DNA of 52,433 nucleotides from JBFLYC01 sp040756735 (GCA_040756735.1 JBFLYC010000027.1:1-52433), one strand, 5' to 3'; positions 43,334-52,290 are shown, counted from the first letter of the stretch. Program-made: numbers and translations. Notes: a model not told the origin generated them from the sequence alone.

Positions 43334-44488
43334 TTAGCTAAGACCAATTATTGTTGCAATTACAAGAAATACCAGGGCTATGCACAACCAACCAACTATT
43401 AATCTCCAGATAAACTTAAACCACTTTTCATAGGGAATTCCTGCAACAGCTAAATACCCCATCAAAGCAGCGGAAGTTGGAATAATTGAGTTGGTGATGC
43501 CATCCCCATATTGATAAGCAAGAACAGCCACCTGCCTGGTTATGCCTACAAGATCCGCCAGTGGAACCATGATAGGCATAGTAGTAACAGCCTGCCCGCT
43601 TCCGGAGGGGATAAAGAAGTTAATTACTATTTGGATTACGTACATGCCCATGACAGTCATTACATTGGGCAGGTCACCGATTACAGAAACCATGCCAGAA
43701 ATCAATGTATCAATGATGCGCCCTTCTTCCAAAACCACCAGGATAGCCCTGGCGAAACCAACAATCAATGCGCCAAAGGTTAAAGCCCTGGCCCCTGAAA
43801 CAAAGGATTCAAAGGTCTTGTTAATGGACAGCCCGCCAATAAGACCTGAAATCAGCCCTATGATGATAAAGGAGGCAGCCAGTTCATTTAAGTACCAATC
43901 CCATTCAAATACCCCGTAAATGTTAATGCCAATACCCCCAAAAAGGACTAAAAAGACCAGCAAGTGCCTGTTGTTTAATACAGGAATCTCACCCAGGGTA
44001 ATGGCTTTTTGCTTGTCTTCTTCTTTTACCTGCTGTTCAATATCATACATGACACTCTTGGTTGGGTCTTCTTTTACCTTGCTTGCATAACGAATTACAT
44101 ACCACATACCAAATGCCAGGAAGAATACATAGGCCACTGCCCTGAAACCAATGCCTGAAAATAGCTGTAGTTCGGCAATGCTCTGGGCAACACCTACAGT
44201 AAAGGGGTTTAACATCCCTCCGAAAAACCCTGTAGCTGCACCGCAGCTGATCATGGCAGTACCCGTGATGGCATCGAATCCCATGGCCCTGGCCAGAGCT
44301 ATGCCTATGGGCACAAAGATGATGCTCTCCTCAGCCCAGCCAATGGTGAAACCGCCAATGGAAAAGAGCAGCATGGATATGGGTATAACCAACTTCTCCC
44401 TGCCCTGCAGGCTTAGTACTACTTTACCAATACCTGCTTCAATGGCCCCTGTAGCCCTGATGACACCAAAAGCCCCTCCCACTTCGTT
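43334..44488 (-). pseudogene. YfcC-type amino acid/C4-dicarboxylate transporter lacking its N-terminus
   Basis: The conserved part begins VGGAFGVIRATGAIEAGIGK, which is internal in YfcC-type carriers (470-500 residues), so about the first 90-100 residues and two helices are gone. The remaining ~385 residues look intact, with IPSGSGQAVTTMPIM and YQYGDGITNSIIPTSAALMG. The only upstream in-frame start is a TTG at 44503 with no ribosome-binding site. Upstream, the reading frame overlaps out of frame with a regulator fragment, marking a deletion join at about 44480-44510. Confidence 0.8.
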
Positions 44489-45035
44489 TCTCTGACAATC
44501 CAACCTTTTTTGCAGCGGATAAAAGGGTATTCAGGTGAATTAACCTGATACCCACATCTACCACATGTGTTAACCCCTCGGGCAGAAATAATGGAGGATA
44601 GCCAAGGGTAACGGCGTATCTGATTTCCGAATCTTTATAGGTAGACCCTGGATACATGGGAATATACCTCAGGTGGTCAACATTGGCCTTCTTTAGTGTA
44701 TCTATGACTTCCTGACAAGTCCCAGGCAGGTTGTTTATGACATAAACCCTTGTTCCCGCCGGTATTCTCATCAACTGCTCAATTCTTAGCGGGTCAAACT
44801 GACGCTCAATTACTTCTACAGGGATCCCGGGCTCTAACAGTTCAATAGCCGGCCCATAAATATCAGGATCAGAACTGGTTATTAAGGCCATATCTCCACC
44901 CTGAAATTTACTGGGCTTTCCATCAAGGGCGCAGCCGATAATACTTACTTCAGGCTCAAAAAAATCCATCAACTGAGCCTTGAGCAACTGGTAAGTATCC
45001 ATACCCTTGCAAATCAAGCATATTGTCTTTTTCAT
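44439..45035 (-). pseudogene. N-terminal fragment of a regulator, probably sigma-54-type, fused out of frame to the transporter
   Basis: The product starts MKKTICLICKGMDTYQLLKA (ATG 45035, GGGGTGG upstream). It runs for about 175 residues as a mixed alpha/beta sensor-like domain, ending HLNTLLSAAKKVGL. It resembles the N-terminal sensing region of sigma-54-interacting regulators. After this the frame enters transporter DNA in the wrong frame and stops within about 20 codons. The AAA+ and DNA-binding parts are missing. A start at 45071 is also possible. Family assignment is moderate. Confidence 0.6.
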
Positions 45036-45155
45036 TAAGGTGTCGTCCACCCCCAGTATGTTTCTCATCATAATTCAGGAAGACATTTCTATATTTAGAA
45101 TATAGATGTCAGAGATAGGATAAAAACTTTAAATATATTTGGGGCGCTAGAATTG

Positions 45156-45192
45156 AAAAGCCAGGCGGAGCATAGGCCCCACCTGTGCTTTT
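45156..45192 (-). terminator. Terminator-like stem-loop after cstA
   Basis: On the minus strand AAAGCACAGG...CCTGGCTTTT folds through CAGGTGGGGC and GCTCCGCCTG (two G-U pairs) into a long stem followed by TTTTC. It lies about 75 bases beyond the cstA stop codon. Confidence 0.7.
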
Positions 45193-45266
45193 ATGGTAAT
45201 AGCACTTTATTATATCACACCTATCACTTTAGCAATACTTCAATACAGTTTTAAATTCTTTTTATA

Positions 45267-46886
45267 CTATGCCTTGATGCTTGGTTCCTTGCTCGAAGGA
45301 GGCCCCGACAGGGCTTTAACAGCCTGCACAATCAGGATAATTGCAAGGATAAAGAGCACAACGGCAAAGAAGACTAACATGAAGTTGCCGCCGGCGATGT
45401 TGGCCTGAGCCAAAAGCAGTAGCGCTGTCAAAGTTGCTGCAAACATAAATATTGTAGGAATAATTAGCATCTTATTGTTCCTGCCTGACTTCTTAAGCCA
45501 AACAGCAACGGTAATCAATGCAAGGGCAGCCAGAAGCTGGTTGGCTGAACCGAACATGGGCCAGACCTTTGCCCAACCGTAGAAGGCCAATGTAGCGCCA
45601 AGAACAACAGTAATACCGGTTGCTACAAACCTGTTAGTAATGACTGAGCCTTCCTTTTGTCCTGTCTCCAAGAAAAACTCTTGGAAAATAAACCTTCCCA
45701 GACGGGTAGCAGTGTCCAAACTGGTCAGTGCAAAGGCTGACAGGGCAAGAGCGCCGAATTGCTTGCCAATGGCATGGGGAATATTGAAAGCCGTCAAGAA
45801 AGTTCCCACACCGTCAGCGAAAACGTTGATTGGACCGCCCTTTAAGAGTTCGCTTAATTTTGGACCTACAAGGTAGGCTGCAGTGATTAAAGCCAACAGG
45901 GCCAAAACACCTTCAATTAACATAGAGCCATAACCTACAAGACGAGCATCTTTTTCACTTTCAAGCTGTTTGGAAGTGGTACCGGAACCAACCAGAGAGT
46001 GAAAACCTGAGATAGCGCCGCAGGCTACCACAACAAAGAGCATGGGGAAGAGATACATCTTGTTCACATAAAAACCGGTAAAGGCCGGCATTTCCAGGGA
46101 TGGGTTGGTCAAAATAATGCCTATCACCGCTCCAGCAAGAATTGCATAAAGTAAATAAGAATTCAAGTAATCCCTGGGCTGCAGCAATAACCAGACAGGC
46201 ATGACAGATGCAGCAAAAATATAAACGATCAGGATGTAGATCCAGGTCTTAGCGGGAAGAACTAGAGGAAATAATTGCCCCACATAAATACAGAGTAATA
46301 ACACTGCAACACCTGCTATGGTCAATACTCCCAAACCGTACTTCTTAGAATTGAGCAAATAGCCAAAAGCCATGGCTAGAAAAATAAACAGAATGGAAGC
46401 AGTTCCAGCTGACGGTGTTGAAACAAAAGTATTTGCAACAATATTCAGGAACGCGGCTATAACCAGAATTAGAGTCAGCCAGGCAAAGACAGCAAAGAGC
46501 TTCTTGCCGGTTTTGCCTATGTTTGCTTCAATTACCTCGCCGATGGATTTTCCTCCATGTCTAACTGATGCAATAAGTGCGCCAAAGTCATGCACACCAC
46601 CGACAAAAATGGAACCAATAATAATCCAAAGCGCTACAGGAACCCAGCCAAAGACGGCAGCAGTTATAGGTCCTACTATTGGTCCTGCACCGGCTATGGA
46701 GGAAAAATGGTGTCCCAACAGAACAGGGGCTTTAGCAGGACAGTAGTCCACACCGTCGTACTGGGTGCATGCAGGTGTCTTCTTGGAAGGGTCGATTCCC
46801 CACTGCTTTGCCAGCCATGCACCATAAGTAACGTAAGCTACCAGAAAACAGATGATGCCAATGACTATCAATACAAGAGCGCTCAC
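45267..46886 (-). CDS. cstA: CstA-type carbon-starvation/peptide (pyruvate) transporter
   Basis: A 539-residue protein with about 15 membrane helices. It has the CstA segments APVLLGHHFSSIAGAGPIVGP, GSIFVGGVHDFGALIASVRH and HSLVGSGTTSKQLE. Family members import peptides or pyruvate. This is the shorter form compared with E. coli CstA (about 700). GTG start follows GGGAGG. The neighbouring peptidase suggests peptide use. Confidence 0.92.
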   Translation of the reverse strand: MSALVLIVIGIICFLVAYVTYGAWLAKQWGIDPSKKTPACTQYDGVDYCPAKAPVLLGHHFSSIAGAGPIVGPITAAVFGWVPVALWIIIGSIFVGGVHDFGALIASVRHGGKSIGEVIEANIGKTGKKLFAVFAWLTLILVIAAFLNIVANTFVSTPSAGTASILFIFLAMAFGYLLNSKKYGLGVLTIAGVAVLLLCIYVGQLFPLVLPAKTWIYILIVYIFAASVMPVWLLLQPRDYLNSYLLYAILAGAVIGIILTNPSLEMPAFTGFYVNKMYLFPMLFVVVACGAISGFHSLVGSGTTSKQLESEKDARLVGYGSMLIEGVLALLALITAAYLVGPKLSELLKGGPINVFADGVGTFLTAFNIPHAIGKQFGALALSAFALTSLDTATRLGRFIFQEFFLETGQKEGSVITNRFVATGITVVLGATLAFYGWAKVWPMFGSANQLLAALALITVAVWLKKSGRNNKMLIIPTIFMFAATLTALLLLAQANIAGGNFMLVFFAVVLFILAIILIVQAVKALSGPPSSKEPSIKA

Positions 46887-46910
46887 TAAAATTAACCTCC
46901 CTCTCGATTA

Positions 46911-47429
46911 TTATCTATCATCAACAAACAAGCCCTCGTAAAACTTTTGCACCTCCTTTCCTGCAGGGTTGCATAGGACTTGTTTTGATGACAAATCTAA
47001 AACTATTAGCCTTATTTCTGCCCACCCGTACATGTAGAATTTAAAGGCTTTTTTATATTTATATTTCTTGATTACTGGTTTTAGTTCATCAGAAATTGGC
47101 GAAGAAGTGAGCATGACTCCTGTTATTACCGTTTTCATGTGATCCGGATGAGGTTTAACAAGCTTTTCAAGGGAATCTTTAAGAAGTTCCGACATTTTAT
47201 CAATGTCATAATTAACAATTTTGTCATAATATTTAACCAAACAGTGCTCCTCATTATCCAAGCGCCATAAAGTAATGCTTTTGCTGCCGAAATATTTTTG
47301 ATTAGTCTGATAAAAGTGGGCATAAAGGTCAAGGGGCGCTGGAATGCATAGGGGCTGGTCCTTGACATCATGATACCTGCAATACCTTTGTGCTAACTGT
47401 TCCAAGTATAAGTCCCTAATTGTTTCCAC
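46911..47429 (-). CDS. Conserved hypothetical protein, 172 aa
   Basis: A soluble alpha/beta protein without signal peptide or membrane helices. Visible features are YLEQLAQRYCRYHDV near the start, a KPHPDHMKTVITGVML segment, and a C-terminal RLIVLDLSSKQVLCNPAGKEV. I recall similar uncharacterised Clostridia proteins with a KPHxxHM segment but cannot assign a function. The start is uncertain: a GTG at 47429 overlaps the GAGG box, and a TTG ten codons later is possible. It lies 24 bases upstream of cstA and is probably co-transcribed with it. Confidence 0.7.
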   Translation of the reverse strand: METIRDLYLEQLAQRYCRYHDVKDQPLCIPAPLDLYAHFYQTNQKYFGSKSITLWRLDNEEHCLVKYYDKIVNYDIDKMSELLKDSLEKLVKPHPDHMKTVITGVMLTSSPISDELKPVIKKYKYKKAFKFYMYGWAEIRLIVLDLSSKQVLCNPAGKEVQKFYEGLFVDDR

Positions 47430-47467
47430 CTCTTTAAAAAAAATACACTGCAGTTAATGTAAGCAAG

Positions 47468-47495
47468 TGTATAAGTATTCTTCACAATGTTTCAA
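47468..47495 (-). promoter_or_regulatory. Predicted promoter for the cstA pair
   Basis: TTGAAA (47495-47490) and TATACA (47473-47468) are 16 bases apart on the minus strand, upstream of the 172-residue gene and cstA. The flanks are AT-rich. Confidence 0.5.
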
Positions 47496-47532
47496 TATTC
47501 CTTTTTTTTGCCTATTATTTTTGTGCATTTTT

Positions 47533-48861
47533 TTACATTTCCCTCAAATCAAAAACCCTTTTTGTCTTTTTTTCACTTCTAGGTAAAGAGCCATATTCCA
47601 CTACCTCGGCACTAACCGTAACTCCGATACTGTTTTTTATTGTTTCTTCCACTTTTTTATCTAAACCGGCACCATCTGCGCCTGGATCTTTTTCCACTTT
47701 GATAAGCATATGATCCCGACCTTCATGCCTTGTCAATACTATCTGATACTCGCTGCTTAAACCAGGCGCCTGCATTAGCGCCGTGTCGATCTGTCCTGGA
47801 TATATGTTTACACCTTTTATCTTGATCATGTCATCACTTCTACCCACAATACGGTCTATCCTAGGATGAGAGCTTCCGCATGGACAGCAGCCCGGGACGA
47901 GGCGTGTAAGGTCTCTGGTCCTGTACCGAATCAAAGGCATGGCTTCCTTGCTAATGGTCGTAATGACCAATTCGCCTACTTCCCCAGGAGGCAAGGGCAT
48001 TTCTGTCAGGGGATCAATTACTTCCATGAACAAGTAATCTGACCAGTAGTGCATTCCCTGATGATAGGGGCAGTCAATGGCAATTCCTGGTCCATAAACT
48101 TCAGTCAGGCCATAAATGTCATAGACTTCAATGGCCAGAATTTCCTTAATCCTGCCGCGCATCTTTTCACCCCAACGTTCAGAACCAAATATTCCTTTTT
48201 TTAGACATATACTTCTTTGAAGGTTCCTTTTGGCAATTTCTTCGGCAAGAAGCAAACCATAAGAGGAAGTGCCAATTAATACAGAGCTTTTTAAATCTAT
48301 CATTAGTTCAAGCTGCTTATCCGTGTTACCCGGACCAATGGGTACAGCCATGGCGCCTAATTTTTCCACCCCTGCCTGAAAACCTATGCCTGCGGTCCAC
48401 AAACCATAACCAGGAGTAATATGCACCCTGTCCTTGACGGATACGCCTGCCGTCTGCAGGCTGCGGGCCATCATTTCAGACCAGTCGTCCACATCTTTTT
48501 TAGTATAAGGAATGACAACAGGCTTTCCTGTTGTTCCTGAAGATGAATGAATTCTTACCACCTGTTCTTCCGGGACTGCCAGGTGAGCCAGGGGTTCTGC
48601 TTGTCTAAGTTCATGTTTTTCTGTAAAAGGCAGCCGGAAAAAACATTCATAATCAAGGGAAACTCCAGGTTTAAACCCAGCTTTTTTTAGTTTTTCTCCG
48701 TAAAAAGGAGAGTTGATGAAAGCCCGGTGCAGCAACAGGTTAAGTTCCTGAGCGGGGAAATCATTTTTGCCGCTAAAAGACTTTTCATCATAATAGTTCT
48801 CTCTATAAAAATTCTCTCTAAAAAAATTCTCTCTAAAAATCTCTGCATGTTGCATGCTCAT
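47533..48861 (-). CDS. paaK: Phenylacetate-CoA ligase family protein
   Basis: A 442-residue adenylate-forming ligase activating aryl acids (phenylacetate, indoleacetate) to CoA thioesters. Motifs include the P-loop-like HSSSGTTGKPVVIPYTK, VYDIYGLTEVYGPGIA, LIRYRTRDLT and the C-terminal hinge DDMIKIKGVNIYPGQID. The N-terminus is odd: three five-residue repeats (RENFF, RENFY, RENYY), encoded by three exact-length 15-bp units at 48796-48840. ATG has GAGGTGAG upstream, so the repeats are translated. Substrate is inferred from family. Confidence 0.9.
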   Translation of the reverse strand: MSMQHAEIFRENFFRENFYRENYYDEKSFSGKNDFPAQELNLLLHRAFINSPFYGEKLKKAGFKPGVSLDYECFFRLPFTEKHELRQAEPLAHLAVPEEQVVRIHSSSGTTGKPVVIPYTKKDVDDWSEMMARSLQTAGVSVKDRVHITPGYGLWTAGIGFQAGVEKLGAMAVPIGPGNTDKQLELMIDLKSSVLIGTSSYGLLLAEEIAKRNLQRSICLKKGIFGSERWGEKMRGRIKEILAIEVYDIYGLTEVYGPGIAIDCPYHQGMHYWSDYLFMEVIDPLTEMPLPPGEVGELVITTISKEAMPLIRYRTRDLTRLVPGCCPCGSSHPRIDRIVGRSDDMIKIKGVNIYPGQIDTALMQAPGLSSEYQIVLTRHEGRDHMLIKVEKDPGADGAGLDKKVEETIKNSIGVTVSAEVVEYGSLPRSEKKTKRVFDLREM

Positions 48862-48879
48862 CTAATCTCACCTCATTTT

Positions 48880-48950
48880 TCGGAAGTCATAAACCAGAAG
48901 CCGGAAGTCAGAATATTTTTACTGAATTCTGACTGCTGAATTCTGACTCT
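48880..48950. repeat. Family-C spacer repeats
   Basis: The words GGAAGTCA, CCGGAAGTCAGAAT, CTGAATTCTGACTGCTGAATTC and CTGACTCTG follow each other between ecfT and paaK, in both orientations. Confidence 0.6.
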
Positions 48951-48952
48951 GC

Positions 48953-49741
48953 CTAAGTAGCAACTGCAAATCTTAAATAAATAGATAAGACAATGCCTAC
49001 AAGAAAAAAGAGAAGGCTCAACACATCCCTGGCTGCAATTGTCCAATCTTTTAAATAGGTCCTTGGCACCCCCGCCCCATATGCCCTGGTTTCCATGGCC
49101 AGGGCCAGGTTTTCACCCTTGGCAAGGGAAATAAGTACCAGGGGAAGCGCAATGGGTAGATAAGCCTTTAATTTACGCAGGGGGCTGACCCCTTCTAACT
49201 TGTAGCCCCTGGCCTTTTGAGCTTCCTGAATGGTTTTTACCTCAGCCAAAAAGGTGGGAATAAACCTAAGCGCAGTCACAAACATGAAGGCATAGTCATA
49301 GGGTACTCTAACTTTTTCCACCAAAACCATTACCATATCCCTGGTATGAGTAGTAGATAAAAAGATGATGAAACTGGTTAAAATAATCATCATACGCAGA
49401 GCAATGACAGCACCAAAAGCCAGTCCTTCGTAGGTGACAGGCAGCAGATTAGTTCCAGGTATCAGGTAAAAGGCTGTTTGTCCCCACCTGTAGAAAACTA
49501 TTTGAATTAGAAACAAAATGACAGCAAAAATCAGCAGCACTTTAAAAGCCTTAAGAAGCTGTGCGGATATTTTAGCAAACACACCACATGCTAAAACTAA
49601 AACCAGCACTCCCCCTAAATACAGGAGACTATCTAAAATTATGCTGATGGTCAACAAAGCCAGTGATCCTATAATTTTAGTGAGGGGATTAAGCCGGTGG
49701 ACCAGGGTATCTCGAGGTATATATTCAACTGCAGAGGACAT
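48953..49741 (-). CDS. ecfT: ECF transporter transmembrane component EcfT
   Basis: A 262-residue integral membrane protein that couples the two ATPases to the substrate-binding S component. It has several hydrophobic segments and the two Ala-Arg-Gly-type coupling motifs (EAQKARGYKLEG and METRAYGAG). It overlaps the second ATPase gene by 17 bases and ends the operon. Confidence 0.92.
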   Translation of the reverse strand: MSSAVEYIPRDTLVHRLNPLTKIIGSLALLTISIILDSLLYLGGVLVLVLACGVFAKISAQLLKAFKVLLIFAVILFLIQIVFYRWGQTAFYLIPGTNLLPVTYEGLAFGAVIALRMMIILTSFIIFLSTTHTRDMVMVLVEKVRVPYDYAFMFVTALRFIPTFLAEVKTIQEAQKARGYKLEGVSPLRKLKAYLPIALPLVLISLAKGENLALAMETRAYGAGVPRTYLKDWTIAARDVLSLLFFLVGIVLSIYLRFAVAT

Positions 49742-50573
49742 TTAAGCTCATCCTCCTTTTATACTGATAAATGTCATGAATAAACTCTTCTTCATCTAAC
49801 ACTGTCCTGGAAGTAAATCCCCCTCTTTCAGCCAGCAGGGTTACCACGGGCACTTTCAGGCTGCCGCTTTTGATGGTCTTGGGCTGGGCAAAAATATCTC
49901 GTGGCCTGCCGTCAGCAATAACCTCACCATTAGCCATAACTATCATCCTCTCGGCATACCGGGCAACAAGATTCATATCATGAGTTATAAAAATAATTGT
50001 GCGCCCTTTTTGATGCAAACCGGCTACAAGCTCCATCACCTGCTGGCTTTCCTTGTAATCCAGGCCTGTGGTCGGCTCATCTAAGACCAATATGTCACTG
50101 TCCATTGCCAGTACAGAAGCCAGGGCTACTCTCTGCCTCTGCCCTTTTGAAAGCTTATATGGATAAGTACTGCCGTATGTTTCCAGTCCTACCACCTGTA
50201 ATGCGTTCAAAACCCTCTGTTCCAGATCTTTTCCCGTCAATCCCTGATTTTTTGGGCCAAAGGCTACCTCTTCATATACAGTATCATTAAAGATCTGGTG
50301 GTCAGGGTTTTGGAAAACGTATCCAACTTGCTGGGCCAGAAAAGATACTGTTTTACCAGTTGTATCCAGGCCGTTTATAAAAACCCTGCCTGAAGTAGGC
50401 TTGAGCAGTCCATTTAAGTGTTTAGCCAGAGTGGTTTTGCCCGATCCGTTTTTACCTGTAAAGGCTATCATTTCTCCCTTACAAATCTTTAAATTTATAT
50501 CCTTTAAAGCATAGCTGCCCTTTTCATATGCATAAGTTAAATTTTCAACCTGTACGGAAGTCATAACGTCCAT
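49725..50573 (-). CDS. ecfA: ECF transporter ATP-binding protein (second ATPase)
   Basis: A 282-residue ABC ATPase. Walker A is GKNGSGKTTLA, the signature is LSKGQRQRVALA and Walker B is ILVLDEPTTGLD. The signature has Lys in place of the usual Gly, as in some EcfA proteins. It pairs with the upstream ATPase as the asymmetric EcfAA' dimer. It overlaps both neighbours (29 and 17 bases). Confidence 0.93.
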   Translation of the reverse strand: MDVMTSVQVENLTYAYEKGSYALKDINLKICKGEMIAFTGKNGSGKTTLAKHLNGLLKPTSGRVFINGLDTTGKTVSFLAQQVGYVFQNPDHQIFNDTVYEEVAFGPKNQGLTGKDLEQRVLNALQVVGLETYGSTYPYKLSKGQRQRVALASVLAMDSDILVLDEPTTGLDYKESQQVMELVAGLHQKGRTIIFITHDMNLVARYAERMIVMANGEVIADGRPRDIFAQPKTIKSGSLKVPVVTLLAERGGFTSRTVLDEEEFIHDIYQYKRRMSLNVLCS

Positions 50574-51417
50574 AGGTCTCCCCCCTTATAAATTCTTTAA
50601 TCATATCATCCGCCTCAGGTAATGAGAGGGGAATCTTACCTTTCATGCCAAGTTTCGAAAACAAACTTACAATCTGCGGCAGTTTTACTCCAATTCCAGT
50701 TAATGTATTTGCCTTGTCAAACACTTCAGCCGGGGGTCCGTCCAGGGCTATTTGTCCTTTGTCCATAATTACAAGCCTTGTGGCATACTCCATTACTTCC
50801 TCCAGTTTTTGCTCAACCAACACTACTGTTATCTTTTGCTCCCTGTTAAGCTTGCCAAGAAGCTCCAAAATCTGTGTGGTTCCTACCGGGTCAAGCTCAG
50901 AAGTCGGCTCATCGAGGACCAGACATGAGGGTTTCATGGCAAGGGCCGCGGCAATAGCTACTCTCTGCTTTTGCCCTCCAGATAAAGCTTTAGTGCTGCG
51001 TTCCCTTAGTTCTTCTATACCTATTAGCTTTAAGGCTTCATCTATACGAGAAGCTATTTCTTTGGGAGATACACCCAGGTTTTCAGGGCCGTAAGCTATT
51101 TCTTCTTCAACCTTGGCACAGATTAACTGGGCCTCCGGGTCCTGAAAAACGCTGCCTACCCTGGTGGCAATCCTGGCTGTGGACAGGTCTTTTGTTTGAT
51201 GCTCCCCTAAAAAAATTTGACCGCACATGCTGCCTCTTTGAAAATGTGGAATCACACCGTTAAGACAATATGTCAGGGTAGTCTTACCGGCCCCAGATGG
51301 GCCGGTAACAACTATAAATTCTCCCTGTTTAAGTAAGAAATTAATACCCTTTAAAGCATATTCTGTTGAATTGCTGTACTGAAAACTTAAATCATTTAAT
51401 CTAATGAATATATCCAT
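50545..51417 (-). CDS. ecfA: ECF transporter ATP-binding protein (first ATPase)
   Basis: A 290-residue ABC ATPase with Walker A GPSGAGKTTLT, signature LSGGQKQRVAIA and Walker B CLVLDEPTSELD. It is 19 bases after the S component gene and overlaps the second ATPase gene by 29 bases. Both ATPases have full motif sets, so the module should be energised. Confidence 0.93.
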   Translation of the reverse strand: MDIFIRLNDLSFQYSNSTEYALKGINFLLKQGEFIVVTGPSGAGKTTLTYCLNGVIPHFQRGSMCGQIFLGEHQTKDLSTARIATRVGSVFQDPEAQLICAKVEEEIAYGPENLGVSPKEIASRIDEALKLIGIEELRERSTKALSGGQKQRVAIAAALAMKPSCLVLDEPTSELDPVGTTQILELLGKLNREQKITVVLVEQKLEEVMEYATRLVIMDKGQIALDGPPAEVFDKANTLTGIGVKLPQIVSLFSKLGMKGKIPLSLPEADDMIKEFIRGETYGRYDFRTG

Positions 51418-51436
51418 GACAAGCTCCTTTTACCTA

Positions 51437-52018
51437 TTACATACTCAAGAATTTTTTTGCAGGAGCATAAAGGAGCTGTGTTATCACAGCATTAAACGTG
51501 GCCACAGGAAGAACTACAGTAACAAAAACTACTTTAGTTACCTCCATGGGAAGGCTTAGCGCCAACATGTTCACGGTAATAAAAGTAATACCGCTGGCCA
51601 AAGTGGCAAGGAAGGTAATAATAAAGGGATTAAGCAGATAATTTTTTATGGATAACCTGGGAATGGCCAGCACTAATGCTAGAGCTGCGACTGCTCCCAC
51701 AGGTTCACTGATTAAATTAATGTAGGGTACCGGGGATTTTGAGGTAACCATACAGATTGCCCCGGCAGCAAAACCTATACCTAAAGCCCCTACGAGATTT
51801 GGCCTGGCAAGGATGATGGCTAAACAATACATGGCAATTACCCAGTTTGGTGTGATGCCCGCTATTGACGGAGATACGATTCTTAAAACTGCTCCAATTG
51901 CAATTAATACCGCAACAATGGCAATCTGCCTGGTTTTTGTCTGTTGTCCAGTTAACACTGCTCCACCAGCCTGTATATCTTGAATATCCGTGTTTTTTTC
52001 TTGATTATCTGAATTCAT
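51437..52018 (-). CDS. trpP: ECF transporter S component, TrpP-like (probable tryptophan uptake)
   Basis: A 193-residue protein with six predicted membrane helices (first about residues 35-55). From memory it follows the pattern of Bacillus TrpP: IAIGAVLRIVSPSIAGITPNW early, a central SxxPxxxIxNxIxxPV-like stretch (SKSPVPYINLISEPVGAV) and a terminal VVLPVATFNAVI. I chose ATG at 52018, seven bases after GAGAGGAG. The leader upstream carries TRAP-type triplets, which supports a tryptophan role. Gene symbol is given by resemblance; another S component specificity cannot be excluded. Confidence 0.75.
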   Translation of the reverse strand: MNSDNQEKNTDIQDIQAGGAVLTGQQTKTRQIAIVAVLIAIGAVLRIVSPSIAGITPNWVIAMYCLAIILARPNLVGALGIGFAAGAICMVTSKSPVPYINLISEPVGAVAALALVLAIPRLSIKNYLLNPFIITFLATLASGITFITVNMLALSLPMEVTKVVFVTVVLPVATFNAVITQLLYAPAKKFLSM

Positions 52019-52073
52019 TTTATATTCTCCTCTCAACTCAGCTCTTTATAGAAATTTTTTTGTCCAGAAAATC

Positions 52074-52104
52074 AAAAAACCAGACCCTTGGACATGAGTC
52101 TGGT
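52074..52104 (-). terminator. Leader terminator (attenuator) upstream of the trpP-like gene
   Basis: On the minus strand ACCAGAC pairs with GTCTGGT (7 bp plus two inner pairs) and is followed by TTTTTT. It lies about 55 bases before the start codon and after the triplet array, so it would stop transcription before the operon. The array words GTGAGTT could instead pair with GACTCAT in the 5' arm, giving an alternative antiterminator. Confidence 0.8.
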
Positions 52105-52126
52105 AATACACAAAGGTACACCAATA

Positions 52127-52221
52127 CTAAGCTAACTTCAACTTAGCTCAACTCACCTCAGCTCATCTCCCTTCTCTTAAGTTTTTAGCTAACTCACCAA
52201 TCTCTAAACTAAACTCAACTC
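52127..52221 (-). promoter_or_regulatory. TRAP-type binding array: clustered (G/U)AG triplets
   Basis: The minus-strand RNA carries four (G/U)AG triplets (52221-52204) with 2-base spacers. These are followed by GAG and UAG near 52195-52189, then five GAG triplets (52169-52147) with 2-base spacers, and finally AAG, AAG, UAG and UAG to 52127. Eleven or more triplets at this spacing match the trp RNA-binding attenuation protein (TRAP, MtrB) site. The array lies between a 5' stem-loop and the terminator. No T-box motif is visible. Confidence 0.75.
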
Positions 52222-52222
52222 C

Positions 52223-52250
52223 AGCCACAAGGCATCTTAAGCTTGTGGCT
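52223..52250 (-). promoter_or_regulatory. 5' stem-loop ahead of the triplet array
   Basis: AGCCACAAG and CTTGTGGCT (9 bp) pair with a loop of about 10 bases, starting only a few bases after the predicted transcription start. Bacillus trp leaders also carry a 5' stem-loop before the TRAP site that improves binding. Confidence 0.75.
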
Positions 52251-52261
52251 GCTTAAACCAT

Positions 52262-52290
52262 AGTATACCACGCGTACAAGAGAATGTCAT
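52262..52290 (-). promoter_or_regulatory. Predicted promoter of the trpP-ECF operon
   Basis: ATGACA (52290-52285) and TATACT (52267-52262) are 17 bases apart on the minus strand, each one mismatch from consensus. The predicted start near 52254 lies just before the 5' stem-loop. Beyond it, 52291-52433 holds no gene or signal I can recognise. Confidence 0.75.

Noticed and set aside
52019..52260. T-box leader for tryptophan
   Set aside because: No AGGGTGG-type T-box bulge or matching antiterminator was seen; the triplet array fits TRAP better.
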